A DNA stretch of 24,390 bases from Actinobacteria bacterium BACL4 MAG-120820-bin23. Its GTDB lineage: Bacteria > Actinomycetota > Actinomycetes > Nanopelagicales > Nanopelagicaceae. The translations under genes and the position numbers were made by a program. Position 1 is the first letter of the stretch. Each line of letters begins with the position of its first letter. The stretch covers positions 1 to 24,390 of the forward strand of contig LIBD01000003.1 of NCBI GenBank assembly GCA_001437855.1. The letters run 5' to 3'. Positions 1-6,624 of this stretch are shown here, piece by piece. The notes below the pieces were generated by a model, which was not told where the DNA came from, made no database searches, and saw nothing but the letters and a program-made list of their open reading frames with translations.

Positions 1-550
1 GTAAATTAACTTTTGCTGATCTACCCGCCCCGGAGGTGCCACTTGAAGCAACAACAACAATGTCATCAACCTCTATAAAGTTCAGGGCTGGCGCAATTGC
101 TAGAGAGATAGCTGTGGCATAACAGCCAGGATTAGCAATTCTTTTTGCCTGCAGGATTTGATCATGCCCTACTAGCTCCGGTAATCCATAAGTCCAATGA
201 CCTGGATATTCACTTGTGTAGTACTTCTGCCATTGCTTTGAGTCTTTAAGTCTGAAATCAGCGCCCAAATCTACAATGCGCACATGGTCTGCTATTTCAC
301 CAATTAGTTTCGAGGATTCGCCGTGCGGTAAAGCGATAAAGACCAAATCACACTTATTCATTTCCACTACTGACGTAGCTTTGAATTCTTGTCCTGCGAA
401 ATCTGTTAAGTGCGGATGAAAGTCAGTAATTAACGCACCGGCATTTGAACCCGCTGCGATATAGCTAATACTGAAATTTGGGTGTGAGTTAAGCAATCTC
501 AGTAACTCACCACCGGTGTAGCCACTGGCACCAACAACACCAATTTTCAT
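1..550 (-). CDS. argC: N-acetyl-gamma-glutamyl-phosphate reductase, N-terminal part (runs off left edge)
   Basis: ArgC reduces N-acetylglutamyl-5-phosphate to the semialdehyde with NADPH, the third step of arginine synthesis, in the cytoplasm. I translated 183 residues; the family is usually about 340, so the C-terminal half is missing because the window ends. The start MKIGVVGASGYTGG is the nucleotide-binding Rossmann loop. NPGCYAT carries the catalytic cysteine at about residue 143, and SSGTSGAGR lies near residues 169-177; both are family hallmarks. The ATG at 550 is chosen because it begins the Rossmann strand directly. It has no Shine-Dalgarno; instead a perfect TATAAT ends six bases upstream, so a leaderless mRNA is likely. 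Two ArgR-type boxes overlap this promoter, which fits arginine-dependent repression. It follows pheT after 55 bases and is probably transcribed mainly from its own promoter. Confidence 0.95.
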   Translation of the reverse strand, partial: MKIGVVGASGYTGGELLRLLNSHPNFSISYIAAGSNAGALITDFHPHLTDFAGQEFKATSVVEMNKCDLVFIALPHGESSKLIGEIADHVRIVDLGADFRLKDSKQWQKYYTSEYPGHWTYGLPELVGHDQILQAKRIANPGCYATAISLAIAPALNFIEVDDIVVVASSGTSGAGRSAKVNL

Positions 551-556
551 ATAAAT

Positions 557-586
557 ATTATACAGGCACAAAGCATAAATATGCAA
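557..586 (-). promoter_or_regulatory. argC promoter, predicted leaderless
   Basis: On the minus strand TTGCAT (586-581) and TATAAT (562-557) are 18 bases apart, a good housekeeping-sigma promoter. The -10 ends six bases before the argC ATG (550), so the expected transcription start is at or next to the A of the start codon. There is no Shine-Dalgarno in the gap. The promoter is seen in the sequence; leaderless initiation is inferred. Confidence 0.75.
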
Positions 587-605
587 ATATCTGCATGATT
601 ATGCA
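572..605 (-). promoter_or_regulatory. Tandem ARG boxes (ArgR operator) upstream of argC
   Basis: Two palindromic boxes read on the minus strand: TGCATAATCATGCA (605-592, perfect TGCAT-N4-ATGCA) and TGCATATTTATGCT (585-572, one mismatch). Their centres are 20 bases apart, about two helical turns, as expected for a hexameric ArgR contacting paired boxes. The second box covers the -35 element and part of the spacer, so binding would block RNA polymerase. TGCAT-type ARG boxes are known from actinobacterial ArgR. argR itself is not in the window. Confidence 0.8.
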
Positions 606-3065
606 TTAGACTCTAGGAACAGCGCCAACATCCTTTTTTGCCTGCTCAATCGCTTGATCTCGATACTTTGCTACCTCATCAGATGTAAGAGTTCTATCTG
701 AGGCACGAAAGGTAAGGGTAAATGCCAGGGAAATTTTTCCTGCCCCGATTCGATCGTATCTATCGAATAAGTTAATTGATTCCAATAAATCCCCTGCCCC
801 GATTTTCAATGAATGCTCAAGCTCAGAAGCGGAGACATGGCTTTCTACAACTAAAGCTACATCTTGAACTACAGCGGGCATGCTTAGGATCTTTGAAGGC
901 TTAATTACTTTTGAGACCGGCAGTTCGCTCAAAATAACTGCAAAGGCACAACTTCTTTCTGGAAGATTTAGTTCAGCTAGCACTCTGGGGTGTATCTCAC
1001 CTGCATGAGCAACTACTTTGCCATCGACTTTAAACTCTGCACATCTACCAGGATGCCATGGCGCTAGTTCACAATTGGCTATTTCAAAATTATTTCCAGT
1101 TGCTGTAATAATCTCGATAACTTTGGAAACCGCATCACTCCAGTCAAATTTAGAGCCTTCACCTTGCCAGGTACTTTTCAGTTTTTCACCAGAAACAACT
1201 CCAGCTACAAAAAGCATTTGTTTAGGCACACTTGCAAAGATCTCTTGGATTGTCTTAGCTGATGGCCGCTTGTTGGTTTCTGGACTTTGGCCTTTAATTG
1301 TTTTTGCAGTATTTCTAAAGACTGTACCTATCTCAAATATGGCTAGATCTTTAGCCCCGCGAGATAAGTTGCGTCCCAAAGTAGTAAGTAGGCCGGGAAT
1401 TAAATGAGTGCGTAGAAGTGGAGCATCCTCGGACATAGGGTTGAGAAGTCGAAAGGATTTGGCACGGTCGCCTGTAAAACCTAGTAAGTCAATTAGTTCT
1501 TGGCTAACAAATGGGTAGTTAATAACCTCAGTAAAACCTTGATTTGCCAAACTTGTTGCAACTTGCCTTCTTCTAATTTGCATATCAGATAACTTTGCGC
1601 CTGCTTTACCCACCGGCAAGGTAAGGGGAATAACTTCATACCCAGTTAGTCGAGCAATCTCCTCAGCAAAATCTGCTGAGCTTTCTAAATCAGGTCGCCA
1701 TGTGGGAACCTCAATATTTAATACTGCACCCTTACCCATAACTTTACAACCAATCAATAACAGCGCATCTCTAACTTGCTTGATCGAATAACTCTTGCCG
1801 ATCAACTTAGATATTGATTCTATTGAAATCTTAACCTTGCGTTTTTTTATAGCTATTCCTGCTGAGCTAGAACCAACATACTTCGCATCTGCTAGCTCTA
1901 TTAATAAAGCGGCTGCTCTACCTGAAGCTATTTCAGTTAGAGCCGGATCTGTATTTCGTTCAATTCTTCGAGATGCTTCACTAGATAATTTATGAAACCG
2001 AGAATTTTTTGCCACACTTGATGGATTAAAATGGGCTGCTTCTAATGCAATACGTTTAGTTTCATGGGTTACCTCCGAAGCAAGACCACCCATAGTTCCA
2101 GCTAAAGCCAGGACTGAATTTGAATCGCATATCACCAAATTATCTGGCTGCAATTTCCGTTCGACCTTATCTAATGTAGTCAGCTTCGTAAATTTATTTG
2201 CACGGGATACTTTTAGACCACCATTTATGACTGCAGCATCAAAAGCGTGTAAGGGTTGACCAAGTTCAAGCATCACGTAGTTTGTTATATCTACAGCAAG
2301 TGAAATTGAACGCATACCGCATTTTTCAATTCGACGCTGCATCCAAATCGGAGTTTGCCTCTTGGCATTAACGTTCTCGACTGTGCGAATAAAAATCTGA
2401 TCTGCCCCAGTCTTATCTTCAATCTTGACTGTAATAGCTTTTGCTGAATTTAAACTTTTTAGCTTGCTATTTTTTACTAATTCAGCTGGATCAATGAATT
2501 TACATTTTAATGAGCCGGCCAACTCTCGAGCTAATCCCCTGATAGACATTGCATATCCGCGATCTGGATTTACGGCAATATCAAAAATTACATCAGTGAT
2601 CTCCAGGAGTTTGATCGCATCACAACCAATTTTTCCTTCAGGCAAAACAATTATTCCAGCATGCTCTTCACTAATTCCAAGTTCCTTGGCCGAACAGATC
2701 ATTCCATCACTAAGTTTTCCATATGTCTGTCGAGAGGAGATAACAAAGTTACCCGGTAAAACTGCTCCTGGAATAGCGACTACAACCAAATCATTCACTT
2801 TAAAATTTCTTGCTCCGCAGATTACAAATCTCTTCTTTCCGCTGCCAACATCTAGGCCCACATACCTTATGGGTTTCTTATGCTCGGTAAGCTCTTCGAT
2901 CGATAGAACTTTTCCTACAACTAGCGGACCTTTTAAATCCTGACCTTGATATTCAATTGATTCGACTTCAAATCCCACTCTTGTAAAGGCTTGAGATATT
3001 TGTTCGGCAGTAATTTTCGCAGGCAGATTAACAAATTCTTTTACCCAGCTCAATGGAAGTTTCAT
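606..3065 (-). CDS. pheT: Phenylalanine--tRNA ligase beta subunit
   Basis: This is the beta subunit of the alpha2beta2 phenylalanyl-tRNA synthetase; it binds tRNA-Phe and carries the editing site for mischarged tyrosine. At 819 residues it is full length. In order it shows an EMAP-like tRNA-binding domain (about 45-155), the B3/B4 editing domain (about 215-375), a B5 domain (about 405-475, with EVPTWRPDLES), a catalytic-like core that pairs with PheS (about 500-710), and a C-terminal ferredoxin-fold anticodon-binding domain (about 727-819). Its ATG overlaps the pheS stop by four bases (ATGA), so it is translationally coupled to its partner and made in equal amount. The next gene downstream is argC, which has its own promoter. 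No terminator is seen in the 55-base gap. Confidence 0.98.
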   Translation of the reverse strand: MKLPLSWVKEFVNLPAKITAEQISQAFTRVGFEVESIEYQGQDLKGPLVVGKVLSIEELTEHKKPIRYVGLDVGSGKKRFVICGARNFKVNDLVVVAIPGAVLPGNFVISSRQTYGKLSDGMICSAKELGISEEHAGIIVLPEGKIGCDAIKLLEITDVIFDIAVNPDRGYAMSIRGLARELAGSLKCKFIDPAELVKNSKLKSLNSAKAITVKIEDKTGADQIFIRTVENVNAKRQTPIWMQRRIEKCGMRSISLAVDITNYVMLELGQPLHAFDAAVINGGLKVSRANKFTKLTTLDKVERKLQPDNLVICDSNSVLALAGTMGGLASEVTHETKRIALEAAHFNPSSVAKNSRFHKLSSEASRRIERNTDPALTEIASGRAAALLIELADAKYVGSSSAGIAIKKRKVKISIESISKLIGKSYSIKQVRDALLLIGCKVMGKGAVLNIEVPTWRPDLESSADFAEEIARLTGYEVIPLTLPVGKAGAKLSDMQIRRRQVATSLANQGFTEVINYPFVSQELIDLLGFTGDRAKSFRLLNPMSEDAPLLRTHLIPGLLTTLGRNLSRGAKDLAIFEIGTVFRNTAKTIKGQSPETNKRPSAKTIQEIFASVPKQMLFVAGVVSGEKLKSTWQGEGSKFDWSDAVSKVIEIITATGNNFEIANCELAPWHPGRCAEFKVDGKVVAHAGEIHPRVLAELNLPERSCAFAVILSELPVSKVIKPSKILSMPAVVQDVALVVESHVSASELEHSLKIGAGDLLESINLFDRYDRIGAGKISLAFTLTFRASDRTLTSDEVAKYRDQAIEQAKKDVGAVPRV

Positions 3066-4078
3066 TTTTTGCCAACTCCAAAACTTTGTGAAAATCTGAC
3101 ATCGCCTTCAACAATGTCATGCATATCTGTAATCCCGTGCTTTACCATTAATGTACGTTCTAACCCCATGCCAAATGCGAATCCACTAAATTTTTTAACA
3201 TCCACACCACATGCGATTAGAACTTTCTCATTAACCATTCCACATCCGCCCCATTCAATCCAGCGTCCGTTAAAAAATATGTCAACCTCTGCAGAAGGTT
3301 CGGTGAATGGAAAAAATGATGGGCGCAATCTTGTTTTAACATCATTACCAAAGATTGATTTAGCAAAATAATCCAATGTACCTTTCAAATCTGCCATAGT
3401 TATATTCTCATCAACTACCAAACCTTCAACCTGATGAAATACTGGGGTGTGAGTAGCATCCAATTCGTCTGCCCGATACGTCTTGCCCGGACAAATAACG
3501 TAAATTGGTGGTTTCTGAGTAAGCATTGTTCTGATTTGTACTGGAGAGGTATGAGTTCTTAAAACTAGTTTTGCTTCTAGTGGTTCAATAAAAAAAGTAT
3601 CCTGCATGCTTCTGGCCGGATGGTCTGCAGGAATATTCAAAGCGTCGAAATTTAGCCACTCTGACTCTAATTCTGGACCCTCGGCAACGTTGTAACCAAG
3701 GCCGATGAAGAGATCGGAGATTTCATTAGTCAAAATTGTTAAAGGATGTAGACCGCCTTCCAAAGTTCGTGGCTTTGCAAGGGTTACATCAACTCTTTCC
3801 GTCTGAAGGACCTGTACATCTCTTTCACTCTCTAATTCCTCTGTCTTTTTTCTAAACGCTTCATTTACTTGCGATCTGGCATCACCAATGAATTTACCAA
3901 AATCTGATCGGTCTTTTGCATCTAAACTTCCCAAAGATTGATTTGCTCGAGCTAATGGAGATTTATCGCCAAGGTGATCGATTTTTACTTGCTTTAAGGA
4001 ATCAAAATTTTTGGTGTTTGCTATTTCAGAAAGGGCACTTTTAAGATCAAGTTCAATCTGATTCTTGTCTAAAGCCAT
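3062..4078 (-). CDS. pheS: Phenylalanine--tRNA ligase alpha subunit
   Basis: This is the catalytic subunit of phenylalanyl-tRNA synthetase, which activates phenylalanine and charges tRNA-Phe. I start it at the ATG at 4078 (MALDKNQIELDLKSALSEI), giving 338 residues, normal for the family. An in-frame ATG at 4141 would add 21 unlike residues and overlap the upstream methyltransferase by 53 bases. Class II motif 2 is seen in the FHQVEGLVVDE region, and motif 3 in GFAFGMGLERT near the C-terminus. The N-terminal coiled-coil arm (about 1-90) binds tRNA. The gene starts 10 bases after the methyltransferase stop without a Shine-Dalgarno. A TAGACT hexamer seven bases before the ATG might be a weak internal promoter, but I do not rely on it. 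The gene overlaps pheT by four bases. Confidence 0.97.
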   Translation of the reverse strand: MALDKNQIELDLKSALSEIANTKNFDSLKQVKIDHLGDKSPLARANQSLGSLDAKDRSDFGKFIGDARSQVNEAFRKKTEELESERDVQVLQTERVDVTLAKPRTLEGGLHPLTILTNEISDLFIGLGYNVAEGPELESEWLNFDALNIPADHPARSMQDTFFIEPLEAKLVLRTHTSPVQIRTMLTQKPPIYVICPGKTYRADELDATHTPVFHQVEGLVVDENITMADLKGTLDYFAKSIFGNDVKTRLRPSFFPFTEPSAEVDIFFNGRWIEWGGCGMVNEKVLIACGVDVKKFSGFAFGMGLERTLMVKHGITDMHDIVEGDVRFSQSFGVGKK

Positions 4079-4088
4079 ATTCGTAAGT

Positions 4089-4904
4089 CTATAAGGACAG
4101 GCCCACAGAATGCAGGACAATTGCCGCGGCACTAGCCACATTTAAGGATTCAGCAAAGCCCTTCATCGGAATTGAAACGGTTTTTACTTCCTGCGGAAGT
4201 TCAGGCAGCCCCCTGGCTTCATTTCCAAATATCCAAATTGAAGGGTCCTTGACGGTTTTTGTCACAAACTCAGAATCTAATGTTTGAGATCCATTAGCGG
4301 ATAGGGCATAAATCTGGGCGTTACGACTTAAGCAAATATCCATAAACTCATCAATTTTTACATTTGGAATCACTGGAATATGCCACAACGAGCCAACACT
4401 TGCTCTGACAGTTTTAGGATTAAAAATATCAACGCTCTCTTCCGAGAATATAACAGCATCAAACCCACAGGCATCTGCAGTCCTAATAACCGTTCCTGCA
4501 TTTCCTGGATCTTGAATCTGCCAAAAAAAAGCAATTTTCTTCGGCTCTAGCTTCCAAAGATCACTTAGTTTTAAAGATTTAGTAGAGCAGAGTGCCAATA
4601 TTCCTTGTGGAGTTTGAGAATCTGCCATCGCATTCATTACTTGCTCTGAGACATCGACTATATCCAAACCTTCTAATACCTGCTGACCAATAGCTGAATA
4701 TAATTTTTTTAAGCCCACCTCTGTAACGTAGATGGTCTTAAGTGATAGTCCTTCATTTAATTTTGGATTTATTGCTTCTCTTACCGCCTGAATGCCTTCA
4801 ACAACAAAGGTGCTCTCGCTATCTCGTGTTTTCTTACCTCTAGAGCCAAGTAGAGCCTTAACTCGCTCAATATGTGGCGAATTAAGGCTCGTAATCTTTT
4901 CCAT
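4089..4904 (-). CDS. TrmH/SpoU-family 23S rRNA methyltransferase
   Basis: This is a SAM-dependent RNA 2'-O-ribose methyltransferase of the SPOUT (TrmH/RlmB/TsnR) class, 271 residues. The N-terminal part (about 1-105) is the SpoU substrate-binding domain, with VVEGIQAVREA typical of it. The knotted catalytic domain shows motif 1 (QDPGNAGTVIRTADACG, about 131-147, catalytic-type Arg 141), motif 2 (IFGNEARGLP, about 225-234) and motif 3 (SIPMKGFAESLNVASAAA, about 244-261). Genes of this family commonly sit between rplT and pheS in actinobacteria, which suggests a ribosomal RNA target; the exact nucleotide cannot be read from the sequence, so I give no symbol. It starts 18 bases after rplT, with no Shine-Dalgarno but with a TAATCT hexamer exactly six bases before the ATG. 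Confidence 0.9.
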   Translation of the reverse strand: MEKITSLNSPHIERVKALLGSRGKKTRDSESTFVVEGIQAVREAINPKLNEGLSLKTIYVTEVGLKKLYSAIGQQVLEGLDIVDVSEQVMNAMADSQTPQGILALCSTKSLKLSDLWKLEPKKIAFFWQIQDPGNAGTVIRTADACGFDAVIFSEESVDIFNPKTVRASVGSLWHIPVIPNVKIDEFMDICLSRNAQIYALSANGSQTLDSEFVTKTVKDPSIWIFGNEARGLPELPQEVKTVSIPMKGFAESLNVASAAAIVLHSVGLSL

Positions 4905-4910
4905 CTAATT

Positions 4911-4916
4911 AGATTA
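4911..4916 (-). promoter_or_regulatory. Candidate -10 element for a leaderless rRNA methyltransferase mRNA
   Basis: TAATCT reads on the minus strand at 4916-4911, followed by six bases and then the ATG at 4904. It lies in the 18-base gap after rplT. No convincing -35 is seen. The spacing matches argC, DUF3099, the ABC exporter and ctaA. Confidence 0.5.
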
Positions 4917-4922
4917 GAAGTA

Positions 4923-5285
4923 TTAAGCAGTAACTATATTTTTGCGAGCAACTTCAACAAGCTTTGTAAAGGCAACTGGATCGTTAGTTGCAAGCTCTGA
5001 AAGAACTCGGCGATCAACTTCAATTCCGGCAGCTTTCAAACCTTGTATTAAACGGTTATATGTCATCCCGTTATTACGAGCTGCTGCATTGATACGTTGA
5101 ATCCAAAGTCTACGAAAATCACCTTTCTTATCTTTGCGATCATTAAACGCATAGACAAGAGAGTGAGTTACCTGCTCCTTGGCCTTGGTGAATAGACGAG
5201 ATCGTTGACCTCGGTATCCAGCAGCACGCTCTAAAGTTGTGCGACGTTTCTTAGCCGCGTGTACTCCACGTTTTACTCTAGCCAT
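4923..5285 (-). CDS. rplT: Large ribosomal subunit protein bL20
   Basis: bL20 binds 23S rRNA early in 50S assembly and in many bacteria also represses its own operon. It has 120 residues, the normal length. The strongly basic N-terminus (MARVKRGVHAAKKRR) and the conserved core (GYRGQRSRLF, RRLWIQRINAAAR, MTYNRLIQGLKAAGI) are unmistakable. A clear Shine-Dalgarno (GGGGAG) lies six bases before the ATG. It is third in infC-rpmI-rplT, starting 10 bases after rpmI. Confidence 0.98.
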   Translation of the reverse strand: MARVKRGVHAAKKRRTTLERAAGYRGQRSRLFTKAKEQVTHSLVYAFNDRKDKKGDFRRLWIQRINAAARNNGMTYNRLIQGLKAAGIEVDRRVLSELATNDPVAFTKLVEVARKNIVTA

Positions 5286-5295
5286 TTGTCTCCCC

Positions 5296-5493
5296 TTACT
5301 TCAAACCAAGCATGCGCTTAGCAGCAAATGTGTTCGGTGCTTTTGCTTCAACATCGCCAGTTAAGCGGCGAGTTAATCTAGATGATTTACGCTCAAGTAG
5401 GTGGCGTTTACCAGCACGCTCGTGCATAATCTTTCCGGAACCAGTGACGCGGAATCGCTTCTTTGCACCACTATGGGTTTTCATCTTTGGCAT
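5296..5493 (-). CDS. rpmI: Large ribosomal subunit protein bL35
   Basis: This is a small basic 50S protein of 65 residues, starting MPKMKTHSGAKKRFRVTGSG, which is the family signature, followed by KRHLLERKSSRLTRRL. A very strong Shine-Dalgarno (AGGAGGT) is placed seven bases before the ATG. It lies 28 bases after infC and 10 bases before rplT, the usual IF3-L35-L20 operon order. Confidence 0.98.
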   Translation of the reverse strand: MPKMKTHSGAKKRFRVTGSGKIMHERAGKRHLLERKSSRLTRRLTGDVEAKAPNTFAAKRMLGLK

Positions 5494-5521
5494 ACTCTCG
5501 ACCTCCTGTTGTTTAAAAAAT

Positions 5522-6076
5522 CTATTTTGCTTTAGTGCCTGATCCGGCTTTTTTTACTGAACCCGTCTTCTTAGCTGGCCCAAGAACCATTGTCATGTTA
5601 CGACCCTCTTGCTTAGGCGCAAACTCAACAACAGATACTTCAGCTAACTCCTCAGCAAGCTTTTGTAGTAATCGATATCCCATTTCTGGACGAGATTGTT
5701 CTCTTCCGCGAAATTGAATTGTTACCTTCACTTTGTCACCACCGTTTAAGAATCTTTCGATATGAGATCTCTTGGTCTCATAATCATGAGGCTCAATATT
5801 TGGTCGAAGTCGCATTTCTTTCACAACAATGTGTGTCTGATTCTGTCGAGCTTCCCGAGCTTTCTGCGCAATTTCGTACTTATACTTTCCGAAATCCATA
5901 ATTTTGCAGACCGGTGGATTGGCATCTGGTGAAATCTCAACAAGATCTAATCCGATCTCTTCTGACAACTTAATTGCTTTATCAATTGCTGTCACGCCGA
6001 GTTGTTCGCCGTCATATCCAATTAACCGAACTTCAGGAACACGAATTCGATCATTTATACGTGGCTCTGTGCTGAT
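5522..6076 (-). CDS. infC: Translation initiation factor IF-3 (AUC start predicted)
   Basis: IF3 binds the 30S subunit, prevents early 50S joining and rejects poor start codons. The product shows the N-terminal domain (ISTEPRINDRIRVPEVRLIG), the linker around KYKYEIAQKAREAR, and the C-terminal domain with FRGREQSRPEMGYRLL and AEVSVVEFAPKQEGRNMTMVL, then a short basic tail. The frame is open up to an ATG at 6262 and contains another at 6109, but neither has a Shine-Dalgarno and the extra residues are not IF3-like. The ATC codon at 6076-6074 has AAGGAG five bases upstream and falls where actinobacterial IF3 proteins begin, giving 184 residues. Non-AUG starts (AUU, AUC, AUA) are well known for infC and let IF3 repress its own translation. 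This start is an inference but a strong one. It heads the infC-rpmI-rplT operon. Confidence 0.93.
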   Translation of the reverse strand: MSTEPRINDRIRVPEVRLIGYDGEQLGVTAIDKAIKLSEEIGLDLVEISPDANPPVCKIMDFGKYKYEIAQKAREARQNQTHIVVKEMRLRPNIEPHDYETKRSHIERFLNGGDKVKVTIQFRGREQSRPEMGYRLLQKLAEELAEVSVVEFAPKQEGRNMTMVLGPAKKTGSVKKAGSGTKAK

Positions 6077-6202
6077 AACTTCTCCTTGCTGTTTCGCTGG
6101 AACATTCATTACTACACAAGCGAAAAACAGCCGCACTTCATTCGAAGCAACCAGTTCGCCGAAGCGAAGTAGGTGGGAGCGTATGCATCCACTTGATGAG
6201 TG
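6077..6202 (-). promoter_or_regulatory. Structured infC 5' leader
   Basis: Read as minus-strand RNA, this stretch folds by eye into consecutive hairpins. One is CACU-CAUCA-AGUG (6202-6190). The next is UUCGC-UUCG-GCGAA (6168-6155), a C(UUCG)G tetraloop and so very stable. Then comes UGCUUC-GAAU-GAAGUG (6149-6134). Last, a long arm CUGUUUUUCGCU (6130-6119) pairs with AGCGAAACAG (6098-6089) as a 10-pair stem with a two-U bulge. The last stem ends one base before the Shine-Dalgarno, so its folding could affect ribosome access. A TAGTAT hexamer at 6209-6204 is a possible -10, with no good -35. Whether bL20, IF3 or another ligand acts here is unknown. Confidence 0.5.
6082..6087 (-). promoter_or_regulatory. 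infC Shine-Dalgarno that decides the AUC start
   Basis: AAGGAG on the minus strand (6087-6082), followed by AAGTT and then ATC. The five-base spacing is near the optimum. The in-frame ATGs at 6109 and 6262 have no comparable site. Confidence 0.75.
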
Positions 6203-6280
6203 AATACTACCCAATTTTGGGCTATCCAAAAAATCGATATAGCCGAGTGATTTCAAACTCATTTCCAGCCAAAACTCTTC

Positions 6281-6316
6281 GCTTAAAGCCCAATTTAAGC
6301 CTCATATTTCCGAGGC
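6281..6316. repeat. Two abutting inverted repeats between infC and DUF3099
   Basis: GCTTAAA-GCCCAA-TTTAAGC (6281-6300) has perfect seven-base arms. GCCTC-ATATTTCC-GAGGC (6299-6316) has perfect five-base arms and shares two bases with the first. They sit between the divergent infC and DUF3099 starts, 27 bases upstream of the DUF3099 -10. They could be operators or hairpins of a longer infC leader. The longest gene-free stretch of the window (6077-6354, 278 bases) otherwise holds the infC leader and the DUF3099 promoter. Confidence 0.6.
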
Positions 6317-6342
6317 ATCTCATGCTTAAACTCATCTAGCAC

Positions 6343-6348
6343 TAAACT
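6343..6348 (+). promoter_or_regulatory. Candidate -10 element for a leaderless DUF3099 mRNA
   Basis: TAAACT at 6343-6348 is followed by six bases and the GTG at 6355. No Shine-Dalgarno precedes either GTG 6355 or ATG 6358. The spacing supports GTG as the start. No clear -35. Confidence 0.5.
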
Positions 6349-6354
6349 TGCCAA

Positions 6355-6624
6355 GTGATGAAAAAGGACGAAATTCAATCGATTACTAATGTTGGCTCCG
6401 GGCTAACAATTGATCAAGCTGCTCGGCAAAAGAGATATTTCATATCAATGATGATCAGAACAGCGTGCTTTGTCTTAACAGTAGCCCTACCAAGTCCATA
6501 TAGATGGGTAGCTTTGATTGGAGCGTTAACGCTTCCTTATATTGCAGTAATTGCTGCAAATGCTGGCCGGGAAACAATTAAAAAGGATGCTGTTTTTGCT
6601 CCTAGACAAAAAAGACTTACTTAG
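6355..6624 (+). CDS. DUF3099 family small membrane protein
   Basis: This 89-residue protein has no known function. After a polar N-terminus, QKRYFISMMIRTACFVLTVAL is followed by a second hydrophobic segment, WVALIGALTLPYIAVIAANAG, giving two predicted transmembrane helices (about 31-48 and 51-69). The pattern RxRRYxxSMxIRTxCF with PYxAVxxANAGR is what I know from actinobacterial DUF3099 proteins. The start is either GTG at 6355 or the adjacent ATG at 6358; I prefer GTG because a -10-like TAAACT lies six bases before it. The gene is divergent from infC and converges on the ABC exporter, sharing bases 6621-6624 with its stop codon. It is the only plus-strand gene between 1 and 14886. Confidence 0.85.
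   Translation: MMKKDEIQSITNVGSGLTIDQAARQKRYFISMMIRTACFVLTVALPSPYRWVALIGALTLPYIAVIAANAGRETIKKDAVFAPRQKRLT

Noticed and set aside
1018..1407. 129-codon open frame on the plus strand
   Set aside because: Antisense shadow of the pheT catalytic-like core; no family resemblance.
2425..2943. 172-codon open frame on the plus strand
   Set aside because: It is antisense to the tRNA-binding domain of pheT, which is unmistakably coding; the translated product has no recognisable domain and no ribosome site or promoter.
4079..4092. Leaderless promoter for pheS (TAGACT seven bases before ATG)
   Set aside because: The spacing is one base off the pattern seen in five other genes and no -35 is present; in AT-rich DNA this match is weak.
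4079..4141. Longer pheS start at 4141
   Set aside because: It would overlap the methyltransferase by 53 bases and add 21 non-conserved residues; the ATG at 4078 gives the normal PheS N-terminus.
6077..6262. IF3 N-terminal extension of 62 residues
   Set aside because: The added residues have no IF3 similarity, the ATGs lack ribosome sites, and the DNA forms hairpins as expected for an untranslated leader.
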